Source: Isoetes taiwanensis (Eukaryota > Streptophyta > Lycopodiopsida > Isoetales > Isoetaceae). From it: DNA of 64,000 nucleotides. The stretch lies in contig JAJEKV010000030.1 in NCBI GenBank assembly GCA_021234155.1, positions 13,080,718-13,144,717 of the forward strand, given 5' to 3'. The position numbers and the translations under genes were made by a program. Positions 1 to 11,408 of this stretch are shown piece by piece. Below the pieces are notes generated by a model that worked only from the letters and a program-made list of their open reading frames with translations, did no database searches and was not told where the DNA came from. Positions within the stretch are counted from its first letter, which is position 1. Each line of letters begins with the position of its first letter.

Positions 1-1947
1 AACTTAACTATGATGGCTAGAAGCGTACCATGACTATAAAAGACTGGTTCCAAAAGCTCCTTGAATAGAAGCTCCTTGAAGCTCCTTGAATCGTAAAGTA
101 AAGGAATTATAGCGCTAATGTAACACAAATTTTAGTGTTAAGCACAACAGAGTTGGTTGCAACGCTGCACCGTTCATAATTAATCACTCTAAGGTTTTGC
201 TTTGCAACACACTTGATCTGTGACATGCCAATCGAATCATCTTTGCTTTTGCCAAAATTTTCAAAGAAATAGCTTGGAATAACGGCAAATAAATGGACAT
301 GGAAAGCGCAGACAATTAAATCTATTGGTATACCATAGTGCCACTTAATTTATCTTACTAAGATCTAGAATAAAGAAATAGATCTGTGTTCCTATATAAT
401 TATACCTGAATGCTCAGAATGGATGTCAATCTGCTGTGAGCACTTGAATCATGTTTGGAAAAGTTTGCATTCGGCCTCTTCTTCAGGCAATTTAAGACGA
501 TATGTGTGACTCTTCGCCCTGCTCACAACCAAAATCACTCAAAGTCAATAGAACGTTGAATTCACCGGCAAGTTTTTCCTGCAGATAACCATTCAGAACA
601 TGAAAACTACAAATCCAACATGGGTTGACATCGGCAGGCAGTCGGAAGCACGTCATTTTATGCCTGTCATATGTCGTGGGCTCAGTTTGACATGCACACG
701 CTTGTCAAACAAATACATTCTATCCATTCTGAACTTCTATGAAAACTGTACAGTTCGAATTTGCTTTACAAACAATTAATATAAAAGTGACATTTGCAAC
801 TCCAACACAAGGCAATAGATGTTCTCAGAGACTAAATCCATTTTATTGCCAGCAAATTCCTTGTGAATACCATATATATGGGTGGATATGATGGGATTTT
901 AACCCTGTACACAGATTAAAAGGCTGAAATCAAAGCACTCTGGCCCAATCTTGACATAGATGCTTCGCGAAAAAATTTTGTGGAATAATTGGCTGAATCT
1001 TGATGTGGATGCTTGGCCGATTAAACAATTAAATTTGCATTAGAAAAAAGCTTACCGTTGAAAATGATTTAATGGAAGCTTCCAAAAGCTAAACTCTGTT
1101 GCTTAATCAAACAGCGTGTAGCAAATACATGAGCCAGGAAGAACTGGATTGAAACATTCGAGCTTTTGGGCATGATAGAGCTTTTAATGCTGAATTTGTC
1201 ATGCAAAAGCCGTTATGTAAAGAGTTTAAAGAGCTTCCATACCCTAAAACAGAAAAGCTCGGTTAAGCCCATTCCTTTCCTTAATATCAGCTGGTCCTGC
1301 TAAGTGCTAAGGCCACTACGAAAATGATCAGAGCTCTATTGAAGAACCATCTATCAGAGTTCATTCCATAAAAGCTCTCCTTGCGGCATCCGGATCATGA
1401 AACATGGTCTACAATCCAAAAACCCATACTGTGACGTATATAGAAACAAAGGCAGAGCAATGACATCTGTACCCACAAAATAAAGATATGAATGCATGAG
1501 CCAACCCACAAAAATAGAGATGCGATGCAGGAGCCAGGCCTGTGTAGAGCCCATCCGACTATTTTTCCCATTTTGCAAGAGCTCTAGAAACAGCCACGCT
1601 GTTATGACATTGCATCAGATTCAAGATCAATACACCAGCTCTTTAGGGCCAATGCGAGTATGGAAATCACGGAGAGACAATCACATGTTGAGCGTTGGAG
1701 CTTCGTCTGTCTTTCCAGTTAGCCGGTTCAAGCATCCCTGACCCACAACGCAGGTGACCGAGCATTTACAGGGAAGAATAGGTTTTTAGCAGTCATCAGC
1801 ATATCCTAGGGATATTCTAGCATATACCTAGGATATGCCAAAAACCCACATAAACAAGGGTTTGCCCCCCTAGGGGCAACCCAAAAAGTACAACACATGT
1901 CATAGAATTTTTTTACTTATATTGACTTTCAAAGAGTTTTACAAGAT
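1..1947. other. unannotated intergenic stretch with a 12-bp inverted repeat
   Basis: No coding region, RNA gene or element boundary can be supported here. The few short open frames lack any recognisable motif. The only clear structure is a perfect 12-bp inverted repeat, GCATATCCTAGG at 1799-1810 and its complement at 1827-1838, with a 16-nt spacer that could form a hairpin. It lies just beyond the 3' end of the gene to its right. Confidence 0.6.
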
Positions 1948-3433
1948 TCATTTATGAAAATACTTGTCGAGCATTTTCATGCAGTTGCGCGACTCTTCAG
2001 AATCCCACATGTTCCACATTTGATGTTCCTTCACATAAGCTGGCACACTTTCTGCAGCCAGAAGTCCCTCCAGCCATGGTTTGAGTTGCTCCAAAAGGAA
2101 ATTGGAATCCAACCTGTCGGGAGCAAAACTATTTGGACATATCATTGTGTTCGGCTGGTTGGCAGAACCCTTATATCTGCTGTCATCTATCAACAATGTG
2201 TTTTTCACCTGGTATTTCCAGAATTTATGGTACACTTTGGACAGATCCTTAAGGAAAATTAGCTTATTAACCACTTTTAATTTTGTGTTGGTGCAGTCAT
2301 CCTGATTCCAAATAAAAAGAAATCTGCCCTTATATTCCTGCAGCAACTTTCTCATCAACAAGTCAACATTACTCTTAGCCATGCTGCACCACAATGCAAT
2401 CTCAAATTTTAAAAAACACCATTCTAAGAACTCCTGTAATCCAGGCCTGGAAACTGCTGCCTTTTGAAGGTTCAATTTCTGGCATTAGGGCGGATTTGGG
2501 GTCTCAAAATGGCCCTTATCTTTAAGTTTTAATATCCACGTCATAGTACCTTCAAGCCAATGAAAGAGAGGAATTCAAAATAAAAATCAGTATTACGTGG
2601 CACTTTTGCAATAAATAGTACTGTAATAATTGCACTTTTTAACTCAAATGCAGTCGTTTTTTGGCTATAACTTGTGATTGCGATGTCCAAATTGCACGCC
2701 GTTTGTTGCTTGGATAGCCCATGGCGAGATCTTTCCAATGAGTATAGCCTTGATATGCTTTTGATAAAAGGAAAGACTAAAAAAATGCAAAAAACCAGGT
2801 TTTTTCTCGTTTTTTTTAACTTTTGGTCATCTAAATTAGATTAAAATATATTCAACCCATATACTGTTGGATAGATCTTTTGATTCCGCATCCAATGAAA
2901 CAAAAATCATGCAATTTGAAGCTATGAATCAAAAGTTATGGCCGAAAAACTAATTGATGAAGTTACTTTTTCAGTATTTATTGCGATTAAAGAGAAGGAA
3001 AGTACAATTAATAAGCAAGAGAAAATATGACATGGAATTTTTCTTACGAGGCCATTTTCAGACCCCAAATCCACCCTAATGAGGGTCACTTCTGGCTCGA
3101 CCGATGCAGGGATCCTCTCTTTCAAGTCATAAAACTTGCCTAAAACCCCATTAAAATCCAGAACAAGGAGAATTTTAGTTAACCTCTTGGTTTTTCTTGG
3201 TTGAGGTTGTATTGGACTCGTTGAGCAGTCTGCATCTTGTCCAGGATCCGGGGTTTCTTTGTCAACTTCATCACTTGCATCCGCATTTGGCTCATGTTCA
3301 GCACCAAAATTTTTTTCTGGTAAAGGACCCCGTGCAGAATGAATCTCAAAGGAATTAATCCCCCCCCCCTAAAACAGATGCACTAGGAATCTCTTCGTGA
3401 TGGCTTCCAGTTGCAGTAGCATTTATCTCTGTA
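1948..3433 (-). CDS. FCP1/NIF-type HAD phosphatase domain exons
   Basis: The upstream exon ends in an Arg/Lys-rich stretch (PRKTKRLTK) followed by KILLVLDFNGVLG, the HAD motif I in the D-x-N-G form usual for plant FCP1-like proteins. The downstream exon (2478-1948) gives RPGLQEFLEWCF, a WNQDDC segment, a KDLSKVY segment and NTLLIDDSRYK, the late HAD motif with its paired Asp, and ends YFHK-stop. The family dephosphorylates proteins, classically the RNA polymerase II C-terminal domain or SMAD-type substrates; the substrate here is unknown. The first Asp and the late Asp pair are present, so the fold looks catalytically complete. The exons join in phase if a GTAAGA donor at 3047 is used with an AG acceptor at 2479-2480. 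That 569-nt intron is almost entirely a MITE. A run of ten G at 3360-3369 shifts the frame upstream of motif I. Confidence 0.75.
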
Positions 3434-5935
3434 ACATAATTGAAATGAGGAAGACCACAAAAAAATACAAAAAAATAAATCATGTATGTGGCATCGATGA
3501 CTGCATTCAGTTCACTATCCAAATTTCGTTTTGGAGTCTCCACGCTGTCAGCAGCTGAGATTGACTTAGAAGTATCAAATGGGGTGAATTCTAGGTACAA
3601 CTGGGAGGTATCTTGCAGTCTCATAACTGATCGAGGCGTGGATAACTGTTGGATATCCTTGGTCTCAAATTTCTGCAATTCTGCAAACACTAAGTCAGTA
3701 GACCTGTGACAAAATCAGTAAACATTAGTTAAGGCACTTACTTGTGTCTATTGGTTCTTGTGGTACCACTCGAACACCAAAAGCCAAAAACCATGTCTCA
3801 GTCATAATGTGGGCACAACTGGGGCTGCAGCAGGTTCTAGAGTGTCTGCAAAACAAATTCAAAATCAATAGAGTCTTTAGACGAGGGTTAGAGATGATAA
3901 TATTTACCTCAAATGGTGTGATAGACATAGAATGTGATACTGGTGACTGCATTCTGCTATCACAACTGGCAACATTTTACCCTCCCATTTCAGACAACGT
4001 CCACAAAATGGACAACCTTCATCACCCTCTTCTTCTGCCTCAGGAAGCATTGGAAGTGCAGGATCTAAAGGAGTGTCATGACCACTATGCTCAGAAAAAA
4101 TCTCAAATCTTTGCATTCGAGGTTGCAGCTCCAGCAGTAAGTCTTCACATCAGTTTCTGCTAGTTCCTTATTTAATTGATTCAGCCCAGGCAACACTGTA
4201 CCATTTAGCTCTTCATCCTTTAGTTCGCCTAACCCTCTGCTGCTTTCGGATTTGCTGTCATGATTGATTGCCATCTGTGCAAATCAGCTCTAATTTCTGA
4301 TGCTTTATGCTCCATCAACTCAATCTTTCTTTTGATATCATTTTTCCTATCCTCGTTTGCTTGCAATCGTTGCTTGCATCTATCAAACGTAGCTGATGTT
4401 GCAGCCAACCATTCCTTCACAAGTCTGCCATAGTCTGCAAAATAAAACACTACGTATATGTCAGCCTCCTAACATAGTAAGTCACGTACTGATGGAAAAC
4501 CACAATCACACACCACACAACACAAGGTACTCTCTACACACCACCACATACCACACACCAAACAACATACGCTGCACAGTACACACCATACAACACGCTG
4601 TGGTGGTAGCAAGGAGTGGTGGGACATTGTGCAGGGTGGTGAAGTGTGGTGGTGGTGGCGGTGTGTGTCGTGGTGGTGGTGGGGTATGGTGGTGGTGGTG
4701 GTGGGGTGTGTGGTGGTGGTGGAGTGTGGTGTGGGACATGGTGGATGCCAACAACTCACCACTCACTAGACCACACATACCTCATCTATCATTCTGGCAT
4801 CCATTGCACGAAATGCCCCACAGATGGCATCATAGAGACACAACATGACAATACAGCCAACATGATGCAAAATGGTAGTAGACATGGTGGAGTGTGGCGG
4901 TGGGAGATGGTAGAGTGTAGTGATGGGAGATGGTGGGCTGTGGTGTGGGACATGGTGGATGCCAACAACTCACCACTCACCAGACCACACATACCTCACC
5001 ATCTCCCATCACTACACTGTGTGGTGTGGGACAGTGTGGCGGCGTGGGACATGGTGGAGTGTGGCGGTGGGAGATGGTAGAGTGTAGTGATGGGAGATGG
5101 TGGGGTGTGGTGTGGGACATAGTGGATACCAACAACTCACCACTCACCAGACCACACATACCTCATCTATCATTCTGGCATCCATTGCAACCTAAATGCC
5201 CCACGTGATGGCATCATAGAGACACAACATGATAATACAGCCAACATGATGCAAAATGGTAGTAGACATACCTGATTCTTGAAGTGGATTTGATGTTACC
5301 TTTTCTGTGTTGATAGAAACAATCTAGGTCAAGCTTGAGATTTTTTTCTGTTGTAACACAACTAATAATTGAACATACCTGCAATGGCATGTTTTGGTCT
5401 CAGAACATTGCTCTGCTTTTCTGTTTTGATTGTGAGTTCAGATTGAATGTGTGGTCTAGAGGAACCTGATTTGGTTTTTTCCCTATCATCTTCATCATCC
5501 CTGTCACTTTTACTATTTTCCTCCCGGGTCGTTGGATTTGCCTATGCTTTCTCTTGGGTCTAGAAGAACCGGCCTCTCGCTTTCTCATCGGGAGTTTTAT
5601 AATAATCAGAAGCTCTTCCATTAATGACCTCCCCTTTATATGCAGATAATAAGCCACTGCCCAGGTTCCAGGAGCCATTCCACCCCATGTATGTGGCTTC
5701 CATGTAATTCTTTTGTAAATTTGCATGAACGCTTTGTATTGTTCATTGCTCAGATTCTTCAATCTGTACAAGAAAACATATGCCTTAATTTTTCAGTTTG
5801 AACAAAAACATTTGGGGGAAAATACCTGTAGCCAGATTTATTACCCCAAAGCTTCTTTAGATCTTTATGGGGTACAATCTCTTGTTTGAGGAGAGATTTC
5901 ATCGTGTAACCAGTGGCATTCAATTCTGACTCCAT
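1948..5935 (-). CDS. candidate multi-exon gene: RING-H2 finger plus FCP1-like HAD phosphatase
   Basis: Read on the minus strand, coding exons with good splice sites can be followed. Exon 1 starts at an ATG at 5935 (MESELNATGYTMKS) and ends at 5826. A 62-nt intron (5764-5825) joins in frame to exon 2 (from 5763; LKNLSNEQYKAFMQ). Later exons encode a charged, probably coiled-coil segment (about 4450-4260), a RING-H2 finger (about 4150-3742), a linker (from 3680) and an HAD phosphatase domain (3433-1948). Introns 3846-3907 (62 nt) and 3681-3741 (61 nt) are GT-AG and keep the frame. Exon 2 and the exon just before the RING change frame internally, and a G10 run at 3360-3369 breaks the frame. So this is either a gene with more introns than I can place, or a recently damaged copy. 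A link between the first exons and the HAD end is inferred from order, strand and splice phase; no transcript evidence is available. Confidence 0.5.
2488..3076. mobile_element. 589-bp MITE with 27-bp TIRs occupying an intron
   Basis: The left end (2488-2514) and the reverse complement of the right end (3050-3076) agree at 25 of 27 positions; both begin GGGYGGATTTGGGGTCT. Each end is flanked outside by TA (2486-2487 and 3077-3078), the pattern of a TA target duplication as in Tc1/mariner-like elements. The interior is A+T-rich without a credible transposase, so it is non-autonomous. It lies between two HAD exons of the minus-strand gene. Superfamily assignment rests only on the TA flanks and is tentative. 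Confidence 0.8.
3742..4150 (-). CDS. RING-H2 finger exons
   Basis: An acidic run (LPEAEEEGDEG) leads into CPFCGRC, then AECSHQYHILCLSHHLR. After a 62-nt intron (3846-3907) the frame continues HSRTCCSPSCAH. The Cys/His order C-x2-C ... C-x-H-x2-H-x2-C ... C-x3-C fits a RING-H2 cross-brace, apart from the last pair, which is spaced x3 instead of the usual x2. RING-H2 proteins act as E3 ubiquitin ligases, and here the finger would lie on the N-terminal side of a phosphatase domain. The splice site lies inside the finger, between the sixth and seventh ligands. A helical charged segment upstream (VKEWLAATSATFDRCKQRL and following) could be a coiled coil. The frame immediately upstream of the finger is unclear: two overlapping frames are open around 4065-4150. 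Confidence 0.55.
4480..5272. repeat. GGT-rich minisatellite with duplicated unit
   Basis: A GGTGGT-rich, strand-asymmetric block (about 4606-4745) is followed by imperfect direct repeats. The segment 4727-4884 recurs at about 5107-5270, and part of it recurs again at about 4939-5010. Between them lie repeats of GGGAGATGGT-type units. It falls within the minus-strand RING/HAD gene between coding segments, so it is probably intronic. The proline- and histidine-rich frames across it are artefacts of the repeat. Confidence 0.8.
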
Positions 5936-6150
5936 TAGGGTTCAATCGGCAAGAAGAGGCAATAAAACAGAAGAAGAGGTGATTATTTCTTAATTCAAAA
6001 TGAGGGACAATGACGTGGCATAAAATTCAAAATAACCGACGCTCATTAATTCGCACTCCCGCAATGCACCACCTGATTCTACCACAAAGGTGGTGCCAAA
6101 ATGTGGCGTCAAAATGTGCGTTTTAGATACACCATAGCGTGCTTTTACCC

Positions 6151-6479
6151 TCATACAATCGATATATTGCATTACATCCTTCTTCTCTATTTCTAGATCA
6201 AGATCCGGCCGCTATGACGAGCTGATCGACCTACAACTTCCTGAACGAGTAACTTTCTTTTTTCGAATGAAAAATTCCCTCCAGAATGATTTATCCCATA
6301 TAATAGTGGTCTCCAAAGGTTAAGTTTCGTTCCCCTTTTTTTAATGTAACAATGCTCCATATAACCATGGAGTTCACGTCTTAAACTTAGATAGGTCAAT
6401 CCTTCTCAACCTAGATTTTATCTAAATCATATCAATATTTCATACAGTTAACATGATTATGACATGATTAATTTCTACA
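6151..6479 (-). repeat. Copia 3' LTR (truncated or short copy)
   Basis: On the minus strand the repeat begins TGTAGAAATTAATC directly after a purine tract (AAGGGGGAA, just right of 6479), as expected for a 3' LTR. It matches 26464-26792 with about 15 substitutions and no net length difference. Similarity stops at 6151, whereas the right copy should extend to its primer-binding site at 26196. This copy therefore lacks about 270 bp at its far end. The pol stop codon (6468-6470) lies inside the LTR. Confidence 0.85.
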
Positions 6480-8332
6480 TTCCCCCTTCATGTTATAATC
6501 ACTGCACTGGATCTTCATCTTTAATTCTGTAAACTTCCCTTCAGATAAAGCTTTGGTCACGATGTCTGCCAACTGCATTGAAGTATTCACATATACAAGT
6601 TTGACTGCATTCTTCTTCACAACTTCCCTAATAAAATGCAACTCTAACTCTATATGTTTAGTTCTTTTGTGAAGAACTGGATCTTTGGCCATAGCAATGC
6701 AACTGGTGCTATCATAGTATAATTCAGTGGCCTTGAATTGGTTATAACCAAGCTCAATCAGAAGCCTTCTCTCCCATATTAATTCCTTAGTGGTTAAAGC
6801 AGCTGAGGCATATTCAGCTTCAGCACTAGACATAGCTATTGCATTCTGTTTTTTGTACTTCCATGCAACTGGAGCTCCTCCTAAAAAGGTTAAATAACCA
6901 GAGGTAGATTTTTGTATGTCAAGATCCCCTCCCCAATCTGCATCACAATAAGCCTGTAATTGCATGTTCTCTGTACTATATTTTATTCCATCATTCATTG
7001 TCTCCTTAAGGTATCTTAATACCCTTTTTGCTGCTATCCAATGATCCCTTTCTGGATCATTGTTGTACCTGCTTAACATATTCACTGCATAGGCTATATC
7101 TGGGCGTGTGCAGTTTGCTACATAAGATAGGCATCCTATTAGTGACATATAAGATATGTTCTTCATTTCTTCCCTTTCCCCTTCTGTCTTTGGGCTCATT
7201 TTGGTAGAGATCTTGCTTCCTGGTACAATGGGGGTCTTAGAGATATTATAGTCTCTCATATTAAATTTATCAAGCATCCCTTCAATCTGACCCCTTTGAG
7301 TGAGTGTCAATGTTTTATTTAATCTATCTCTGTGCACCTCAATTCCCAAGAATTTTCTCAACTCACCTAGATCTGACATCTTAAACTTATTGTTCAGAAC
7401 ATTCTTGCAGTGCGCCAGTGCCTTAACTCCATTGGAGATCATTATGTTGTCATTTACATAAAGTGCTATTATACACCATTCATCTCCAGCCTTGTATTTA
7501 TAGAGATTACCATCATTCTGAAGCTTAACAAATCTTTGTTCTCTAAGGTAGGAATCTATACATTTGTACCATTCTCTTGGAGATTGCTTAAGGCCATACA
7601 CTGCCCTTTTTAATTTCCAAACTTTTCCAGTTCCTACTTCAAAGCCTGTTGGTTGTTTCATATAAATTTCCTCCTCAAGTTTTGCATTCAAAAATGTTGT
7701 GTTCACATCCATGTGATGTATCTCCATGTTTGCATTAGCAATAGCTAGACGCATTCTTATGCTATTCATTTTCACAAGAGGTGAAAAAGTTTCTTCATAG
7801 TCTTGGCCATACTTCTGTGAGAAGCCTTGAGCCACTAGACGAGCCTTAAACTTTGGGGTTTCCCATCTGCCCCTGTCTTAATCTTGTATAACCATTTACT
7901 TCCTACAATATTCCTATCATTTGGTGTATCTACAAGTTCATATGTGTCAGTTCTATTGAAGGAACTCATTTCTTCTTGCATAGCTTTCAACCGTTGTTTG
8001 CTATCAGCTAAAACAATAGCTTCTCCATATGTTTTTGGAACTGAGACATCTAGATGCATTAATATTTCAAATAGACCGAGAATCTCACCTTCATTATCCT
8101 TGAGTCTTTTGCTTTTGCCTAAGTCATCCCTTCTAAAATTTTCATAGTTCTGTCCTTTTCTTCTTTCTGGTGTAGCTAATTTGATTTTCACCTTGTTGGT
8201 CAGCTGGATCTTCATGCTGCACATTCTTAGAATCAACATTAGAGTTAGGTAATACTTGTTTGATATTTAACTCCTCTTCATCATCAGTATCAATAGTCAT
8301 TGTAGGCTTGTCTAGCCCTTTTTCAAATTGTA
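6468..8332 (-). pseudogene. Copia reverse transcriptase-RNase H (inactive)
   Basis: Open in two frames, 8332-7835 and 7835-6468. It contains a Copia RT: SKWLYKIKTG, then after a frame shift VAQGFSQKYGQDYEETFSPLVKM and AVYGLKQSPREWY. The RNase H follows (CDADWGG, SSAEAEY, HTK-like RTKHIEL, and YVNTSMQLADIVTKAL). The frame break near 7857 is consistent with one extra C in CCCC. The active-site box, normally YVDD, reads YVND, which removes one of the two metal-binding Asp residues. Copia RT copies the element RNA to DNA and RNase H removes the RNA strand; this copy cannot do so. It is the 3' half of the Copia pol interrupted at 8333. Confidence 0.9.
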
Positions 8333-11300
8333 CTGTTAGCCTAAAACCTGGAACTTTAGTCTAACCTCAAAGGAAGCTCAAACAAAGTGGTTAGAACCTC
8401 CAGATCACTTAGGGTGATCAATCCTTATCATATGCAACAAGAAAATTGATTTTGAAGTGCTGGTTTTCTCAAAATCACTAAAGTCCCTGAAACTGAAAAA
8501 AACTGTCAGAGCAAAATCTGACCTTGCAGACAAACCCTATGAGATTTTTGAGATCTGATTGATGGTATAGATGTCAACAAACAGAGGAAACTTTTGGTGA
8601 AAATTTGGCTTGATTTGAGTAAAGGAAAGTCAAGAAAATTGAGATCAAAGTCAGGTCAAAAAGTTGGCCAGTGCCAAAACAGAGAGCCAAAATTTGCAGA
8701 TGGAGTTTGATAAGGAATTTTGGGTTGGGATCTGTGCAGACAGCTTCAGAATAGCCTCTAGATCACGTGCATAAGGTTTAAATAGCAAAAGGATGATTTA
8801 GTTTTTTTGTAAGTAGCCAAAACTATATAAAAAAAAACAAACTCTGTAACAGTTATGAAGAAAAGTCTTTTTATATGTTTTCTCTGAATATATAGACTTC
8901 TAAGATCTTTACAAAGATGAAATGCAACTACCTGAAGGGGACATAACTTGGAATAAATATTTTTGGCTTTGTATTTAGTTTTAAGCTTTAAAAAAACAAT
9001 GCAGAGTTACAAAAGATGAATGAACAATGATGGCAATAATTTTCCAGTCAAAGACTATGCATTATAGCAATGTGATACAGAAAATTTGATAGTGTCAAAA
9101 GGGTATTACCAAAGTTTGAAAAATAATAGTGCTTGAGAGCAAATTCCAGGGCTGTTTGAGCCTCTAGAGAGCCTCAAAACTACCAATGAAGCAAAATGAA
9201 ATGATTATTTGAGTTGCAGTTGAAGTGCCTCAATGTCGAACAGGTCACACCGGGTCAGATCTTCAATTTCGAGCAGAGCAAAGCAAAATCTGAGCAGAGT
9301 AGAGCGAGATAATATCAAAATATTCAATGCGCCAAGATCACAGAGGTCTATCTCTGAGGGGACGTGTTAAGAACTGTTCTGCCCACAAACTAGCTCGGCC
9401 GAGTGATTTAAGGCCAAATTTGAGCAATTCTTCCCGGATCAAGTGCCACAGAGGATCCCCAAGGTCTCAGAAAAGGTTCAGGAGGTAATTTCGGGTGAAA
9501 TTTGGCGGGCTTCAATCAGATTTAGGCACGAATTGGCCGGATTTAGCAGTTTCCCCTATTTTTTAGGGTTCGTCGAAAAATTCTTAACTGTTATATATCC
9601 CACAGGCCGAAAAGGTTTTGGCAGCTTCTGTATATAAGGAATAATGCTGGCGTGTCTAATAACCTTGCGTGCCACGCAGAGGGGACTACCAGCCCGTGTC
9701 TGGCCCCCGCCCTGCTGCCACGTAGAAATGAGATGGGGATGAGAATGGGGGGGGGGGATGTGGAAATGATGTGGAGATGATGTGGAAATAGATATAGATA
9801 GGCTAGAATAGGTTTTTTTTGTTTTATTTTTTATGGCACGCATCCCAAGAATCCAAATTTGAAGGCCTTTACAAGGGTTTTTACAAAATTAAAAAAGCAA
9901 AATTAGCTCTTTTTTGACAAGCTTTCCATCTAGAGAAATTTTAGGTCGAGCTGAAACATTTCAATTTTTGGCCCCTTTGACCCATGGTCAATGAATACTG
10001 CAACTTGGGGATGGTGAAAAAATCATGGAAAAAAGATGGGGAAAAGGTGCAATTGGACTAGAATAGGGTTTAGGAAGATGAAATGAGGGTGAAAATAGAG
10101 TTTTCTTGCCTTTTTCAGTTTTCAAGATCTTTAGGGGGCAATTCTCAAATGAAGGTAGGATCAATAAAAAATGGATAGTGAAATGATGAGAAAAAGGACT
10201 CAAAGGTGGAAAAAATGGTGAAAGAAAGGTTTTATGAAGGCTCTTGGGATATAAAAAGGGGGATATCAGATGGAATGGAGAAGAAAATGGATACCTCTGT
10301 AGCACTTGATTTCATCACATATTATTTCTAAAGCTCAAATCATACCTCATAGTGAAAATAAGTTTACTCAAAAGCCTAAGGGTCTTCCAAACTTCTATAA
10401 GGGTCTTCCAAACTTCAAGGCTAGAATAAGAGCAAATTTCACTTCCAAGATGGTATTCTCATGTGTGTGACCTCAAAACTAATTGTGTAACTCAAGTAAG
10501 CTTCATAAGGTTGAACTTTGGTAAAATGCCTTGTGACTCCTTGATAAACTTGCTATAGCCTTTGCCTGGTCTTCAAATCAAAGGGAAAATGTTAAACAAA
10601 AGGGAATGTGACTAGAAAGGTGCTTTACCTCAAGGAAAAGACTAGGCTATAAAATGAGATCCCCAATGCCTTCCAATCTTGGTCAAATGTCTTCCAAACT
10701 CTAATGGGATCACAATAGCCTGGAACTTTTCCTTAGAGGAAATATAAATGAAACAAAAGTTCTGATACATAAATGCTGGTCCATGTTGCCAAAAATGGGC
10801 ACATCTCCTCAAAGGAAAGAATAGGCTGGTCCCCTCAGCCTAAAAGATGTAAACTTAGACTGAGGATCTTCAGATAATGCAAAAATTTACTGGTGCAGGT
10901 GACAGTATGATGTAGAATGATGAAAGAGAGTGGTATGAGTATGAGATGAACTCTGCTATGGTGGAAATGTGGTGCAGAGCATTATAGGGAATGAAAATAA
11001 AAGAATAGAAGGCTAAAATGGTATGTAAGGCAACTTATAGGCAGATGGAAATGGAAGAGAAAAGAATGAACCTGCATATGACAGTAAAATCAAAGTTAAC
11101 ATGAGTGCTAAGTAAGATATGGAAAATTATATATGGATAGCACTCTAGAACTCCAATGAAGAAGCAAGGTCTCATGAAGAATAAGCCAATTTAAAAGACA
11201 GATGAAATGTTTTGACAAATGGCCCTGTCATGACAACATAGAACTCATTAGTAGGTAATAATCAAAGTCTTATCCCCTGTGGCAACATCCCCGCAGCTAA

Positions 11301-11408
11301 ACAGAAACAAACACTATTAAACCTCAAAGGAAATATGCAAATCAAAAGAAATTTTAAAACCACAACTTTGAAGTTATAGATTAACCTATTTTAAGCTAGA
11401 ACAACTAT
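8333..11408. other. non-coding left arm of the insertion in the Copia pol
   Basis: No protein-coding signal was found. Copia pol similarity ends at about 8333. A sequence reading TGTTGCCACAGGGGATAAG on the minus strand begins at 11287, just beyond the integrase end and next to a G-rich tract, so 11287 may be the start of the 3' LTR of the Gypsy fragment. A TATA-like CTTATATACAG lies at about 9640 on the minus strand. I cannot find the matching 5' LTR, so LTR status is unproved. A short G10 tract lies near 9747-9757. Confidence 0.4.

Noticed and set aside
1799-1838. Hairpin as a transcription terminator or a microRNA precursor
   Set aside because: The stem is only 12 bp with a 16-nt loop; plant microRNA precursors have longer stems and a hairpin is not a pol II terminator.
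4469-5208. His/Pro/Thr-rich and Gly/Val/Trp-rich open frames
   Set aside because: They arise from the GGTGGT/ACCACC repeat, are open in several frames on both strands, and have no domain content.
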